NCBI RefSeq assembly: GCF_040869035.1
Contig: NZ_CP162100.1
Span: 1,736,001 to 1,800,000 of the forward strand
Reading direction: 5' to 3'
Origin: Vibrio sp. NTOU-M3
Lineage (GTDB): Bacteria; Pseudomonadota; Gammaproteobacteria; Enterobacterales; Vibrionaceae
DNA: 64,000 bases
The position numbers were made by a program, and so were the translations under genes. Numbering within the stretch: the stretch's first letter is position 1; every line of letters begins with the position of its first letter. Shown in pieces: positions 9,609 to 17,799 of the stretch. The notes under the pieces are model-generated. The model did no database searches and was not told the origin of the DNA. It was given only the letters and a program-made list of their open reading frames with translations.

Positions 9609-10391
9609 TTGAAGAGCAAGCTACTAGGCTTTTTAGCCATGACAACATTGCTTTCTGGTTGTATTGCATTTACTGATAGTACAAAAGAAAACCGGTACCC
9701 TTCTCTATCCGATGCCACCTATTCAAAGGAAGAATTAACTGTAAAAGAGACGAATAACGTGCTGCGAAGTGCGATTGTCAACAATCGTCTCGTCTCACTT
9801 ACTGCCACTGATATGATTAACCAGTCGATGCCCGTCGTCTTTGCTGAGGCTTATGATGATTCATCAAAAATTGCATTGGAAAGCCAAGAGTTTCATCGTT
9901 CTTTAGAAGAACTGGTGAAGGAGTTTTCGTGTCAACTCTATGCATCACGACAACCAACACACACCATTCAACTTTGTCCTGCGTCCAATCAAGTGGTTTT
10001 AAACAATCTTAATTATCTACCATTTACAGAGGGAGTTTGGTTAACACAGCGCTTATCTAACTACTATGAATCCTCTCAGCAACCACATATGTTCGAGCTG
10101 TATTTAAAGTCCGGAATTGAGAAACCATTAACTAGCGTATGGGGAGCTGTACATGAAGCTGGGTACTTCCCTGCTAGTGAGGTTAACCCAAGGGATTTAG
10201 TTTTAACCATTTTCTTAGATAGTTATAACAAAACAGAATCTCAGCAACCTTGGCAACGCTTATACCGTGAACCACTGGTTTTCTTTGTATTTTTACCACC
10301 AGTGGACCATATTCTTGATCACCAAAATGAAGTCAAGGCAATGGATTTTGCCTACAACAACGCAAGACTCTTACTGGTCGATAGTCGTTAA
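9609..10391 (+). CDS. Predicted lipoprotein of unknown function next to the T6SS locus
   Basis: 260 residues starting at TTG (AAGGG ribosome site just upstream). The N-terminus is a lipoprotein signal peptide, MKSKLLGFLAMTTLLSGC, with lipobox LSGC and the lipidated cysteine at residue 18. The residue after it is isoleucine, so there is no Asp+2 inner-membrane retention signal and outer-membrane sorting is expected. The rest has no motif I recognise. It is not TssJ, which is found at 30154. It points towards vgrG but is separated from it by 359 bases. Membership in the T6SS is possible, not shown. Confidence 0.65.
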   Translation: MKSKLLGFLAMTTLLSGCIAFTDSTKENRYPSLSDATYSKEELTVKETNNVLRSAIVNNRLVSLTATDMINQSMPVVFAEAYDDSSKIALESQEFHRSLEELVKEFSCQLYASRQPTHTIQLCPASNQVVLNNLNYLPFTEGVWLTQRLSNYYESSQQPHMFELYLKSGIEKPLTSVWGAVHEAGYFPASEVNPRDLVLTIFLDSYNKTESQQPWQRLYREPLVFFVFLPPVDHILDHQNEVKAMDFAYNNARLLLVDSR

Positions 10392-10529
10392 AAAGCACCT
10401 AAATAAAGCAGGCATCTTTAACACGCGAAGAGAAAACCATTTTGAAAACATAAATACAGATTGACTTTGATCCATCAAGCTAGCGTCAATCAAGATCTTT
10501 TCTGGTTCATCGTGATAAACACTTGATGA

Positions 10530-10595
10530 TCAACTTTGAGGTTTGTCTTCGTATGTAGTTGTTTCCTTAGTTTTCTTTGTATTTGCGTTCGACAT
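10530..10595 (-). CDS. Possible 21-residue small protein
   Basis: In the 359-base gap between the lipoprotein gene and vgrG there is a minus-strand frame with a strong ribosome site (AAGGAG, 8 bases before ATG) coding for a lysine/threonine-rich peptide beginning MSNANTKKTKETT and ending at TGA. It could be a real small protein or the intact start of a decayed gene. Apart from this the gap shows only AT-rich sequence upstream of vgrG. Confidence 0.3.
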   Translation of the reverse strand: MSNANTKKTKETTTYEDKPQS

Positions 10596-10750
10596 CACAC
10601 TCTCCTTACTCCATCCCGACACAAAATATTCATACACTAAGAAATAATGATTAATTATTTACAATTAAATAACACATAAGACCTAGTAATTACTGACACA
10701 AATAACAATTAGGGACCAATTGCTATTTCACACATGATTAAGGAATAGAT

Positions 10751-12733
10751 ATGGCTGGACAGTTTTCTGCTTCTACAAGCACAATGTCGGCAAAAGATTA
10801 TAAAAATGAAGAACATACAGTAACTTCTTTTCAAGTCACCGATTCACTCTCGGTACCATTTGAGATTGTAGTGACTCTCATTTCCAATTCGTTTGATCTA
10901 CAAAACCAGTTAGGGCAATCCTTGACGTTACAGCGTTTTGCCAACCAATCAGGTAACCTAACCAAATCAAAAACATTTAATGGGATTATTACGGAGATCC
11001 AGCATCTCTCCATTGATTCAAATCTTCAATATTCGAGTTATCAAATCATTCTACGCCCATGGTTATCCTTGCTTAAATACACACATGGATTTCGTGTTTA
11101 TCAGAATCAATCAACCAAAGAAATTATTACTGATGTGTTCAACAATGCGGGTTTTAGTGGCCAGTACCAATTGAACAATTTGCCAGCAACAAAACGAGAG
11201 TATTGCTTACAGTATAACGAATCCGATTTCGACTTTGTCTGCCGATTGATGGCGGAAGAAGGGATCCACTTTTTTTTCCAACATTCCGACGGAAAACACA
11301 CCATGCTTTGCCAAGATGCTCAATCTCCTTTTGATAAAGCAGAAATCAATCAATTTGATATGGTCGAAGTTCCAGAAGGGAAAAATCCTCTAATTGACAG
11401 GTGGATGCCCAAGAGCTGTTTTCATGGTTCAAGTATTGAACTTACAAGTTTCGATTACAACCAAACAAAATTGATTTCCAGCAAACCCAAGAAAACCACC
11501 CACTCGATAGCAAATGCTTCTAAACTGACGCAGACTCACTACCCACCACTTGGTATTAATGGTGATCGAACCGATCTCGCCAGTAATTTAGCGAAGCGGC
11601 GCATCGAATTAATCGAACAACAATACCAACAAATTATTGCAACCGCGAAGCAGGATGCATTTGAGTTGGGTACTTGGTTTTCATTAGCTAATCATTTAGA
11701 CAAATCCCAGCAAGGAGACTATTCCGTAGTCTCCATTCGAACTCAATACACCGAATCTGTCGAATGCGATGTCGAAATAGAACTCATCCCAAAATCTGTC
11801 ACTCATTACCCTCAATTAATTGAAAAACAACGAGTTCACGGTTTGCAAAGTGCACTTGTCGCGGGCTCGTCAAGTGGCGAAATTAATCAAGATGAACAAG
11901 GAAGAGTCAGGATACAGTTTCATTGGGACACAGAAACAACAGGCGACAAAACCAGTTGTTATGTGCGAGTCGCCCAAATGATGGCAGGCAATAGTTATGG
12001 CACCCAGTTTATACCGCGCGTTGGGCAAGAAGTTCTAGTCGCCTTTATCGATGGCGATCCGGATCAACCCATTATTACAGGGAGCGTCTACAACAGTAAG
12101 AACCCGCCTCCCTATAAGGAATCCAATAGTACTAAGACGGGTATTAAAACCAAGCTTTCTGGGCAAAGTAACGAGCTTTATTTTGATGATAAGAAAGATA
12201 ATGAACTGCTCTACTTACATGCCGCAAAAGACCTTACACAAGAAGTTGAAAATAACCACACTGAAACGGTTAAAGGTGAACTGTCTCAGTCTGTGACTAA
12301 AGCCATAAACGTATCAACAGAAGATAACTACACCCTAACTGTTACAAAAGAGCTCTCTGAAAAAGCAAAATCAATAACATTAGAAGCAGATAGCAGTATT
12401 GAACTTAAGGTGGGTTCGAGCAAAATCACCCTTTCAAGTTCATCCATTTCTATCGAGGCCAGCAATATTGATATTAAGGCCAGCAGCTCACTCAACCTCG
12501 AAGGGACCAACGTAACCAGTAAGGCTACGTCTGCCAATAAGGTCTCAGGAACAACAACGGCTATCGAGGCGACAAGTTCAAATAGCATCAAAGGGATGAG
12601 TGTCTCAGTCAAAGCAGACACAACATTATCTGCTGAAGGCTCCTTGAGTGCTGAGTTTAAATCTGGACTCAAAGCCACATTTGATGGCGGAGTGATGGGT
12701 GAAGTTAAGGGTGCAATTGTAAAGGTAAACTAA
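10751..12733 (+). CDS. vgrG: T6SS spike protein VgrG (TssI)
   Basis: 660 residues. Forms the trimeric spike at the Hcp tube tip. The N-terminal gp27-like part (residues 1-370) includes LQYNESDFDFVCRLMAEEGIHF; the gp5/OB-fold part has GEINQDEQGRVRIQFHWD (about 376-393) and the conserved GTQFIPRVGQEVLVAFIDGDPDQPIITGSVYN block in two pieces. The C-terminus is a serine/threonine-rich beta-helix needle and ends at residue 660 without a toxin extension, so this is a structural rather than evolved VgrG. RBS AAGGAA precedes ATG. It overlaps the next gene by one base (TAATG). Confidence 0.96.
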   Translation: MAGQFSASTSTMSAKDYKNEEHTVTSFQVTDSLSVPFEIVVTLISNSFDLQNQLGQSLTLQRFANQSGNLTKSKTFNGIITEIQHLSIDSNLQYSSYQIILRPWLSLLKYTHGFRVYQNQSTKEIITDVFNNAGFSGQYQLNNLPATKREYCLQYNESDFDFVCRLMAEEGIHFFFQHSDGKHTMLCQDAQSPFDKAEINQFDMVEVPEGKNPLIDRWMPKSCFHGSSIELTSFDYNQTKLISSKPKKTTHSIANASKLTQTHYPPLGINGDRTDLASNLAKRRIELIEQQYQQIIATAKQDAFELGTWFSLANHLDKSQQGDYSVVSIRTQYTESVECDVEIELIPKSVTHYPQLIEKQRVHGLQSALVAGSSSGEINQDEQGRVRIQFHWDTETTGDKTSCYVRVAQMMAGNSYGTQFIPRVGQEVLVAFIDGDPDQPIITGSVYNSKNPPPYKESNSTKTGIKTKLSGQSNELYFDDKKDNELLYLHAAKDLTQEVENNHTETVKGELSQSVTKAINVSTEDNYTLTVTKELSEKAKSITLEADSSIELKVGSSKITLSSSSISIEASNIDIKASSSLNLEGTNVTSKATSANKVSGTTTAIEATSSNSIKGMSVSVKADTTLSAEGSLSAEFKSGLKATFDGGVMGEVKGAIVKVN

Positions 12734-13305
12734 TGACACACAAGAAAATCCCCTATCAATATGCCGCTCAGGTGTTGGATCGATTTCCGGCGTCTGATGA
12801 AGCTAAATCATTAATCAGCCAAGAAATGCGTATTGATGAAGCCATCTCCACAATGCAGGATGGCCATTATTACAATGACTTAATTCAGTTTTTTGCACAC
12901 GCGCTACCAGTAAGAGAATCAATTTGGTGGGCTATAGGGTGTCTCAGCAGCAGAGCTGACGTATGGTCTTCTCAGCAAAAACAATGCATCGAAAACGCAC
13001 ATCAATGGGTTTTGCAACCATCCGAAGAGTCACGCCGTAAAAGTGAATTATTTGCTCAACGACTTAACTTAAACTGTGGGCCATCATGGTTGTCACAAGC
13101 GGTGTTTTGGAATGGCTCAGGCAGTATTGTAGCACCAGACTTACCTGTAGTACTCCCAGACCCATTTCTCTATGCTAAAGCCGTTGCTGGTGCAATTAAC
13201 CATGCAGCCGTTTTACCTGCGTGGAGCGAAACAGATACGTATTACGAACATGCGATCACCATGGCATTAAACATCGCTAATGGTGGTAATGGTAAGGAGA
13301 CTTAA
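12733..13305 (+). CDS. Putative T6SS adaptor/chaperone-like protein between vgrG and PAAR
   Basis: 190 residues, no signal peptide, one-base overlap with vgrG and directly abutting the PAAR gene. It resembles what I recall as a conserved VgrG/PAAR-linked family (DUF6931-like), but this assignment is from memory and uncertain. Sequence features are a helical middle with ALPVRESIWWAIGCL (about 55-69) and a C-terminal YAKAVAGAINHAAV helix. By position it may load the PAAR protein or a cargo effector onto VgrG. No catalytic motif is visible, so a toxin role is unlikely though not excluded. Confidence 0.6.
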   Translation: MTHKKIPYQYAAQVLDRFPASDEAKSLISQEMRIDEAISTMQDGHYYNDLIQFFAHALPVRESIWWAIGCLSSRADVWSSQQKQCIENAHQWVLQPSEESRRKSELFAQRLNLNCGPSWLSQAVFWNGSGSIVAPDLPVVLPDPFLYAKAVAGAINHAAVLPAWSETDTYYEHAITMALNIANGGNGKET

Positions 13306-13608
13306 ATGACATTACCTGCAGCTAGACTCACTGATATGCATGTGTGCCCTATGCAGACCCCAGCGGTTCCCCCAGTTCCTCACGTAGGTGGCCCTATAAC
13401 TGGCCCGGGGACCCCCACTGTTTTAATCGGAAATATGCCCGCAGCAACAATGGGCGACATGTGCGTTTGTGTCGGTCCTCCCGACAGTATTGTTAAAGGT
13501 AGTGCAACAGTACTGATCGGAAACAAACCTGCTGCGAGAATGGGAGATACAACTGCACATGGCGGCAGCATTGTACTAGGAATGCCCACAGTACTTATCG
13601 GGGGATAA
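13306..13608 (+). CDS. PAAR-domain spike tip protein
   Basis: 100 residues made entirely of a PAAR domain: an N-terminal PAARLTDMHVCP, then repeated PTVLIGNMPAATMGD / ATVLIGNKPAARMGD / PTVLIGG segments with the His/Cys metal ligands. It sharpens the VgrG tip. There is no N- or C-terminal effector extension. It starts immediately after the preceding stop codon and closes the vgrG module. Confidence 0.95.
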   Translation: MTLPAARLTDMHVCPMQTPAVPPVPHVGGPITGPGTPTVLIGNMPAATMGDMCVCVGPPDSIVKGSATVLIGNKPAARMGDTTAHGGSIVLGMPTVLIGG

Positions 13609-13611
13609 GCC

Positions 13612-13627
13612 CCTATTTTTAAATAGG
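13612..13627 (+). terminator. Weak hairpin after the PAAR gene
   Basis: CCTATT / AATAGG stem with a 4-base loop just past the PAAR stop, followed by an AT-rich but not pure T tract. It may partly separate the vgrG module from the tssA operon. The rest of the gap to tssA is AT-rich and probably holds the promoter of the main T6SS operon, though I cannot fix its boxes. Confidence 0.3.
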
Positions 13628-13829
13628 TTATTTATAGTTTTATACCGTCATCCGTCCAGTTTTCTGGAGGCGCTTCAAACTTTAGGTCAAATAATTAATT
13701 TGTTTGAGACTTTTTACAAAAACACCCTACCATTAACAATTAACAAGAGTAATTAATAATACTTAACAAACAAGATACGAATAATTCGTAAGTTCTATAA
13801 GATGGATTTATATTAGCAACGGATTGCTT

Positions 13830-15206
13830 ATGATTGATGTTGAAGGTTTGCTCTCTCCTATCTCTGAGCAAGCACCTTGTGGTGCATATTTAAAGCTAGA
13901 CCGAACGACATATCGTAGTTTAAGGAATGCCTATAACACTGCCCAGTCATCCTTTAGGCAGCTGGTAGAAACACCAGATGCTTCAAAGAATGAGGATCTA
14001 CTAGAAGCCAATTACAATAACTGGCAGGCACTCAATAACACGACATATGAAACGCTTCGCCAGTCAACCAAAGACTTAGAAATCCTTGGATGGTATATAG
14101 CAAGCCAGCTTTTTACCGATGCACCCTTTTTGCATTTAAGCCAGTCTTTAGATGTGCTCAAGCAATACGTTGAATTATACTGGCCAACACTCAACCCTAT
14201 GCCCCCAAGAGAAAAACTCAAAGCAACTGATGATGAGTCTGCGGCAAGAGAATGGGCGGAGTTTAGGATAAAACCGCTGCTACAATTGGTCGGTGAAAGC
14301 GATGATAGCACTGCCATTTACGTCCCATTGCAACTCACCCTGCTAATCAGCACTATTACATACGGAGATTTTCTCCTAGCTGAGCGTGATGGCTCACTAG
14401 CGGTATTGAAAGAGAGCAGTCAGAAAGCTTTTAACGAGCAAGAGCTTCAAGATACGTTACAGAATCTCGCCCAATCTCTTGAATCACTAACAACAACCGA
14501 AACTCTAATTGCAGCAAAATGCAAAGAAGTTGGCGCTTCCACCGTAAGTTTCAAGTTCATTAAATCCAATTTAGTTAACTTGCTAAAAGCCATTGAATAC
14601 CTAGTACGCGATATAAGCGCTCACTGGCCCCTCGATAGCAATTATCAATTGATCACAGAAACAGAATCAGATAATCAAACATCAACAAATAATATCGTAC
14701 CCGATCCTGTAGCCCAAACTGAGTCGACTACCCCACTTCAAGCACAGATAAGCACCACAACGCAGGACGTAATACATACGGCAACAAATGGTATGGATTT
14801 ATCGAATTCAGCGCAACAAACAGTCACAAGTTCTGCCATTTCCAATCGAGATCAGGCATTTGGAGAGTTACGTAAACTCGCAGAGTTTTTTAAACAAACG
14901 GAACCACATAGCCCTATTTCTTTTCTTCTGGAAAGAGCCATTCGTTGGGGATACATGAGTCTTCCTGAGCTGTTAGAAGAAATGATCGGCAATGAAAAGC
15001 ATGTTCTAAGTTATATCAACCAATTAACGGGAATGGATAACTTAGACCAAACCGATTTAAGTGACAAACAAGTCCCAATTCCTGTTCCAACGGCAGTTTC
15101 TGCTCCCCCGGTTGAAAATCAGCCTAAACAAACAGAATCACCGATAACTTCACCCATAACAGAAACCACTCAATCATCTGGCAGTATTCAAGATTTCGAG
15201 TGGTAA
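13830..15206 (+). CDS. tssA: T6SS assembly protein TssA
   Basis: About 458 residues. The ImpA_N domain is at residues 1-130 (LLSPISEQAPCGAYLKLDRTTYRSLRNAY near the start, LGWYIASQLF at about 90), followed by a middle helical part, a low-complexity Thr/Ser/Gln linker (about 280-335) and a C-terminal helical TssA segment (ERAIRWGYMSLPELLEEMI). TssA primes baseplate and tube-sheath polymerisation. The ATG at 13830 is favoured over a TTG two codons upstream. It leads the main T6SS operon, 33 bases before hcp. Confidence 0.9.
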   Translation: MIDVEGLLSPISEQAPCGAYLKLDRTTYRSLRNAYNTAQSSFRQLVETPDASKNEDLLEANYNNWQALNNTTYETLRQSTKDLEILGWYIASQLFTDAPFLHLSQSLDVLKQYVELYWPTLNPMPPREKLKATDDESAAREWAEFRIKPLLQLVGESDDSTAIYVPLQLTLLISTITYGDFLLAERDGSLAVLKESSQKAFNEQELQDTLQNLAQSLESLTTTETLIAAKCKEVGASTVSFKFIKSNLVNLLKAIEYLVRDISAHWPLDSNYQLITETESDNQTSTNNIVPDPVAQTESTTPLQAQISTTTQDVIHTATNGMDLSNSAQQTVTSSAISNRDQAFGELRKLAEFFKQTEPHSPISFLLERAIRWGYMSLPELLEEMIGNEKHVLSYINQLTGMDNLDQTDLSDKQVPIPVPTAVSAPPVENQPKQTESPITSPITETTQSSGSIQDFEW

Positions 15207-15238
15207 CCATACAGAGCGATCAAACCAAGGAGAGTTAA

Positions 15239-15760
15239 ATGGCTTCTATATTTATGAGAATTGACGGCACAAAACCAAAGGGTGCCGCTACTGTTGAAAA
15301 AATTGGCGGTAAGGACGGCTTTTTTGCAGTAGACAGCGTTAACTGGAGTGCTGTACGTGGCGTTGGCATTGATGTCGGTAATGCGAATAACGCAGACCAA
15401 GGTATGGTCGCTCTAGGCGAAGTTAACATCTCACGCGGATGTGATGGTGCAACACCCTACCTAACCACTTTCCTATATGCACCTGGCGGCGAAGGTAAGA
15501 CAGTCGAAATCGTCATGACAAAACCAAACCGCGAGGGCTCTGGCGCTGATCCATATCTCATTCTTACTCTGAAAGCAGCTCGTATGTCGAGTTACAACAT
15601 GGGCGTAAGCGATGGCACATTACCAAATGAATCATTTAGCCTCACGTACACAGAAATATCTAAGGCTTACTACATCGAAGGCGAAGGCGGCAAGATTGAA
15701 AAAGGCCCTGAAGTAGGATTTGACGCAACAACTGCGAAGGTTACGTCTACTGCGTCATAA
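15239..15760 (+). CDS. hcp: T6SS inner tube protein Hcp (TssD)
   Basis: 173 residues, Hcp1-type beta-barrel that stacks as hexameric rings inside the sheath and is exported. Visible family features are the N-terminal MRIDGTKPKGAAT..., the GVGIDVGN strand, and LTYTEISKAYY near the C-terminus. RBS AAGGAGAG stands before ATG. Its size and place fit the Hcp of the second T6SS of V. parahaemolyticus-like Vibrio (from memory). It precedes tssB by 18 bases. Confidence 0.95.
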   Translation: MASIFMRIDGTKPKGAATVEKIGGKDGFFAVDSVNWSAVRGVGIDVGNANNADQGMVALGEVNISRGCDGATPYLTTFLYAPGGEGKTVEIVMTKPNREGSGADPYLILTLKAARMSSYNMGVSDGTLPNESFSLTYTEISKAYYIEGEGGKIEKGPEVGFDATTAKVTSTAS

Positions 15761-15778
15761 CGTTTAAGGAGATAGATT

Positions 15779-16282
15779 GTGGCACTAAATTCACAACATA
15801 AGCGCGTAAGTAAAAACCGAGTAAGTATTACTTATGACGTTGAAACAAACGGCGCGGTCGAAACCAAAGAGTTACCGTTTGTTGTTGGCGTAATTGGCGA
15901 TTACTCAGGGCATAAACAAGACAAAGAAGATGTGGAAGATCGTACATTCTACAACATCGACAAAGACAACTTTGACAACGTAATGAAACGCGTTGGTCCT
16001 GAACTTTCAATGAAAGTTGATAACGTTCTTGCCGATGATGACAGCCAATTTGAGGCAAATCTAACCTTCTCTTCGATGAAAGACTTTGAACCAGAGGCCA
16101 TCGTTGAGCAAGTAGAACCTTTGAAGAAATTGGTCGAAACTCGTAACCAGCTCAAAGTTCTTCTTTCAAAAGCGGATCGTTCTCGTGATCTGGAAAAACT
16201 GCTCAAAGAAGTTCTACAAAGCGCAGACACCATTAACGCCCTTTCTGAAGAGCTTGGAATTAATCAAGAAGGAGCTGAGTAA
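15779..16282 (+). CDS. tssB: T6SS contractile sheath small subunit TssB
   Basis: 167 residues with GTG start and RBS AAGGAG. The N-terminus has the VSITYDVETNGAVETKELPFVVGVIGDYSG pattern (in two pieces) typical of TssB/VipA; the C-terminal helix (residues 115-165) pairs with TssC. Stop and tssC start overlap by one base (TAATG), giving translational coupling and balanced subunit supply. Confidence 0.95.
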   Translation: MALNSQHKRVSKNRVSITYDVETNGAVETKELPFVVGVIGDYSGHKQDKEDVEDRTFYNIDKDNFDNVMKRVGPELSMKVDNVLADDDSQFEANLTFSSMKDFEPEAIVEQVEPLKKLVETRNQLKVLLSKADRSRDLEKLLKEVLQSADTINALSEELGINQEGAE

Positions 16283-17760
16283 TGAGCACTGAAACCGATA
16301 CTCAAACCCAGACTGAAGCCGCGGAAGGAACACTGAGTTTTCTTGACCGAGCAATAGAAGCAACAACACAAACACCCGCAGACACAACAAAAGAACTTTT
16401 TTCAGTGCTTGCAGAACAGGCACTTTCTGGCACTGTCGCATGGGATAAAAACGTCACTAAGACAATAGAAAGTGCCATCGCTGAAATCGATAAAAAACTA
16501 TCGAAGCAGCTTTCTGAAGTGATGCAACAAAATGAGTTTCAGAAACTCGAAGGCTCATGGCGAGGCTTACAAAAACTGGTAAAAGAAAGTGAATTAGGCC
16601 GTGATCTAAAAATCAAAATGGTCGACTTCAGCCAAGAAGAGTTACTTGAGCAGTTTGAAGATGCACCTGCAATCGATCGCAGCCCCTTGTTCAATGCGGT
16701 ATACCAAGGTGAGTACGGCACGGCAGGTGGCGAACCGTATGGGACGTTTATTGGCGACTATGAATTTAGTGCCAAAGATGAAGATGTCGCACTACTACGC
16801 TACATGGGCGAAGTTGCCGCAGCATGCCATGCTCCATTTATCGCAGCAGCCAATGCTGAAATGTTTGAGTTTAATGACTTCACTACTTTCGATGAAGGTA
16901 AACCAGTCGCGGCTGGATTTGACTCCCCTGCTTATGCTGCATGGAACTCTTTCCGTGAAAGTGACGATGCGCGTTACGTGACCTTAACCTTGCCACGCAC
17001 ACTTGCCCGTCTACCATACGGAGATAAAGGTTTGGGTACCAACTTGTTTAACTATGAAGAGTTAGACACTGATATGGATGGCAACCCTAATCCAAGCAAT
17101 AACGATGAGCTTGTTTGGTCTAATGCGGCATATGAGTTAGGACTGAAAATGACCCAAGCCTATACTGCCTACGGTTGGTGTACAGCGATTCGTGGGTTAG
17201 ACAATGGCGGTAAAGTCGAAAACTTACCAAACCTCACCTACAAAACCGAAGCCGGTGATCTTGTTCAACAATGCCCAACGGAAGTCAATCTAACTGATGA
17301 ACGTGAAAAAGAGTTGAGTGATCTTGGTTTCCTACCACTAGTTCACTACAAAAACTCAAATTACGGCGTGTTCATTGGTGGACAAACAACTCAAAAACCA
17401 AAGACATATACCGATCCTGATGCCACGGCTAATGCTGCAATCTCAGCACGCCTACCGTATATCATGGCAAGCAGTCGCATCGCCCATTATTTGAAAGTGA
17501 TGGGACGTGACAAGCTGGGTTCGAACTTAGAAGCACCAGATATTCAAAGAGAATTACAGCTATGGATCGATCAATACACCAATGCTGGTGCAATTGGTAA
17601 TGATCAACGAGCAAAGACGCCTTTAGCAGAATCCAGAATCGAAGTTGTGGAGCAGCCAGGCCGCCCTGGCTCATACTCCGCTGTTGCTCATTTACGCCCT
17701 TGGTTGCAATTGGAAGAGCTGACAACCTCAGTTCGAATGGTTGCAAAAATCCCAGGTTAA
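16282..17760 (+). CDS. tssC: T6SS contractile sheath large subunit TssC
   Basis: 492 residues, normal length for TssC/VipB. Signature segments are LEGSWRGLQKLV (about 90-101), GGEPYGTFIGDYEF (about 152-165) and the C-terminal RPGSYSAVAHLRPWLQLEEL. It forms the outer sheath with TssB, whose contraction drives the Hcp tube; ClpV recycles it. A 9-bp hairpin follows the stop codon. Confidence 0.96.
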   Translation: MSTETDTQTQTEAAEGTLSFLDRAIEATTQTPADTTKELFSVLAEQALSGTVAWDKNVTKTIESAIAEIDKKLSKQLSEVMQQNEFQKLEGSWRGLQKLVKESELGRDLKIKMVDFSQEELLEQFEDAPAIDRSPLFNAVYQGEYGTAGGEPYGTFIGDYEFSAKDEDVALLRYMGEVAAACHAPFIAAANAEMFEFNDFTTFDEGKPVAAGFDSPAYAAWNSFRESDDARYVTLTLPRTLARLPYGDKGLGTNLFNYEELDTDMDGNPNPSNNDELVWSNAAYELGLKMTQAYTAYGWCTAIRGLDNGGKVENLPNLTYKTEAGDLVQQCPTEVNLTDEREKELSDLGFLPLVHYKNSNYGVFIGGQTTQKPKTYTDPDATANAAISARLPYIMASSRIAHYLKVMGRDKLGSNLEAPDIQRELQLWIDQYTNAGAIGNDQRAKTPLAESRIEVVEQPGRPGSYSAVAHLRPWLQLEELTTSVRMVAKIPG

Positions 17761-17767
17761 GCATGAG

Positions 17768-17791
17768 AGTAGCCGGAGCAATCCGGCTACT
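17768..17791 (+). promoter_or_regulatory. Stem-loop between tssC and the second tssC-like gene
   Basis: A perfect 9-bp stem AGTAGCCGG / CCGGCTACT with a 6-base loop. There is no T-run behind it, so it is more likely a 3' end stabiliser or processing site for the abundant hcp-tssB-tssC message than a terminator. Confidence 0.5.
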
Positions 17792-17799
17792 AAATTCGT

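Noticed and set aside
10700..10750. Sigma-54 promoter ahead of vgrG (GGGACCAATTGC)
   Set aside because: The GG and GC are too close for the required 10-base spacing, and the flanks do not match.
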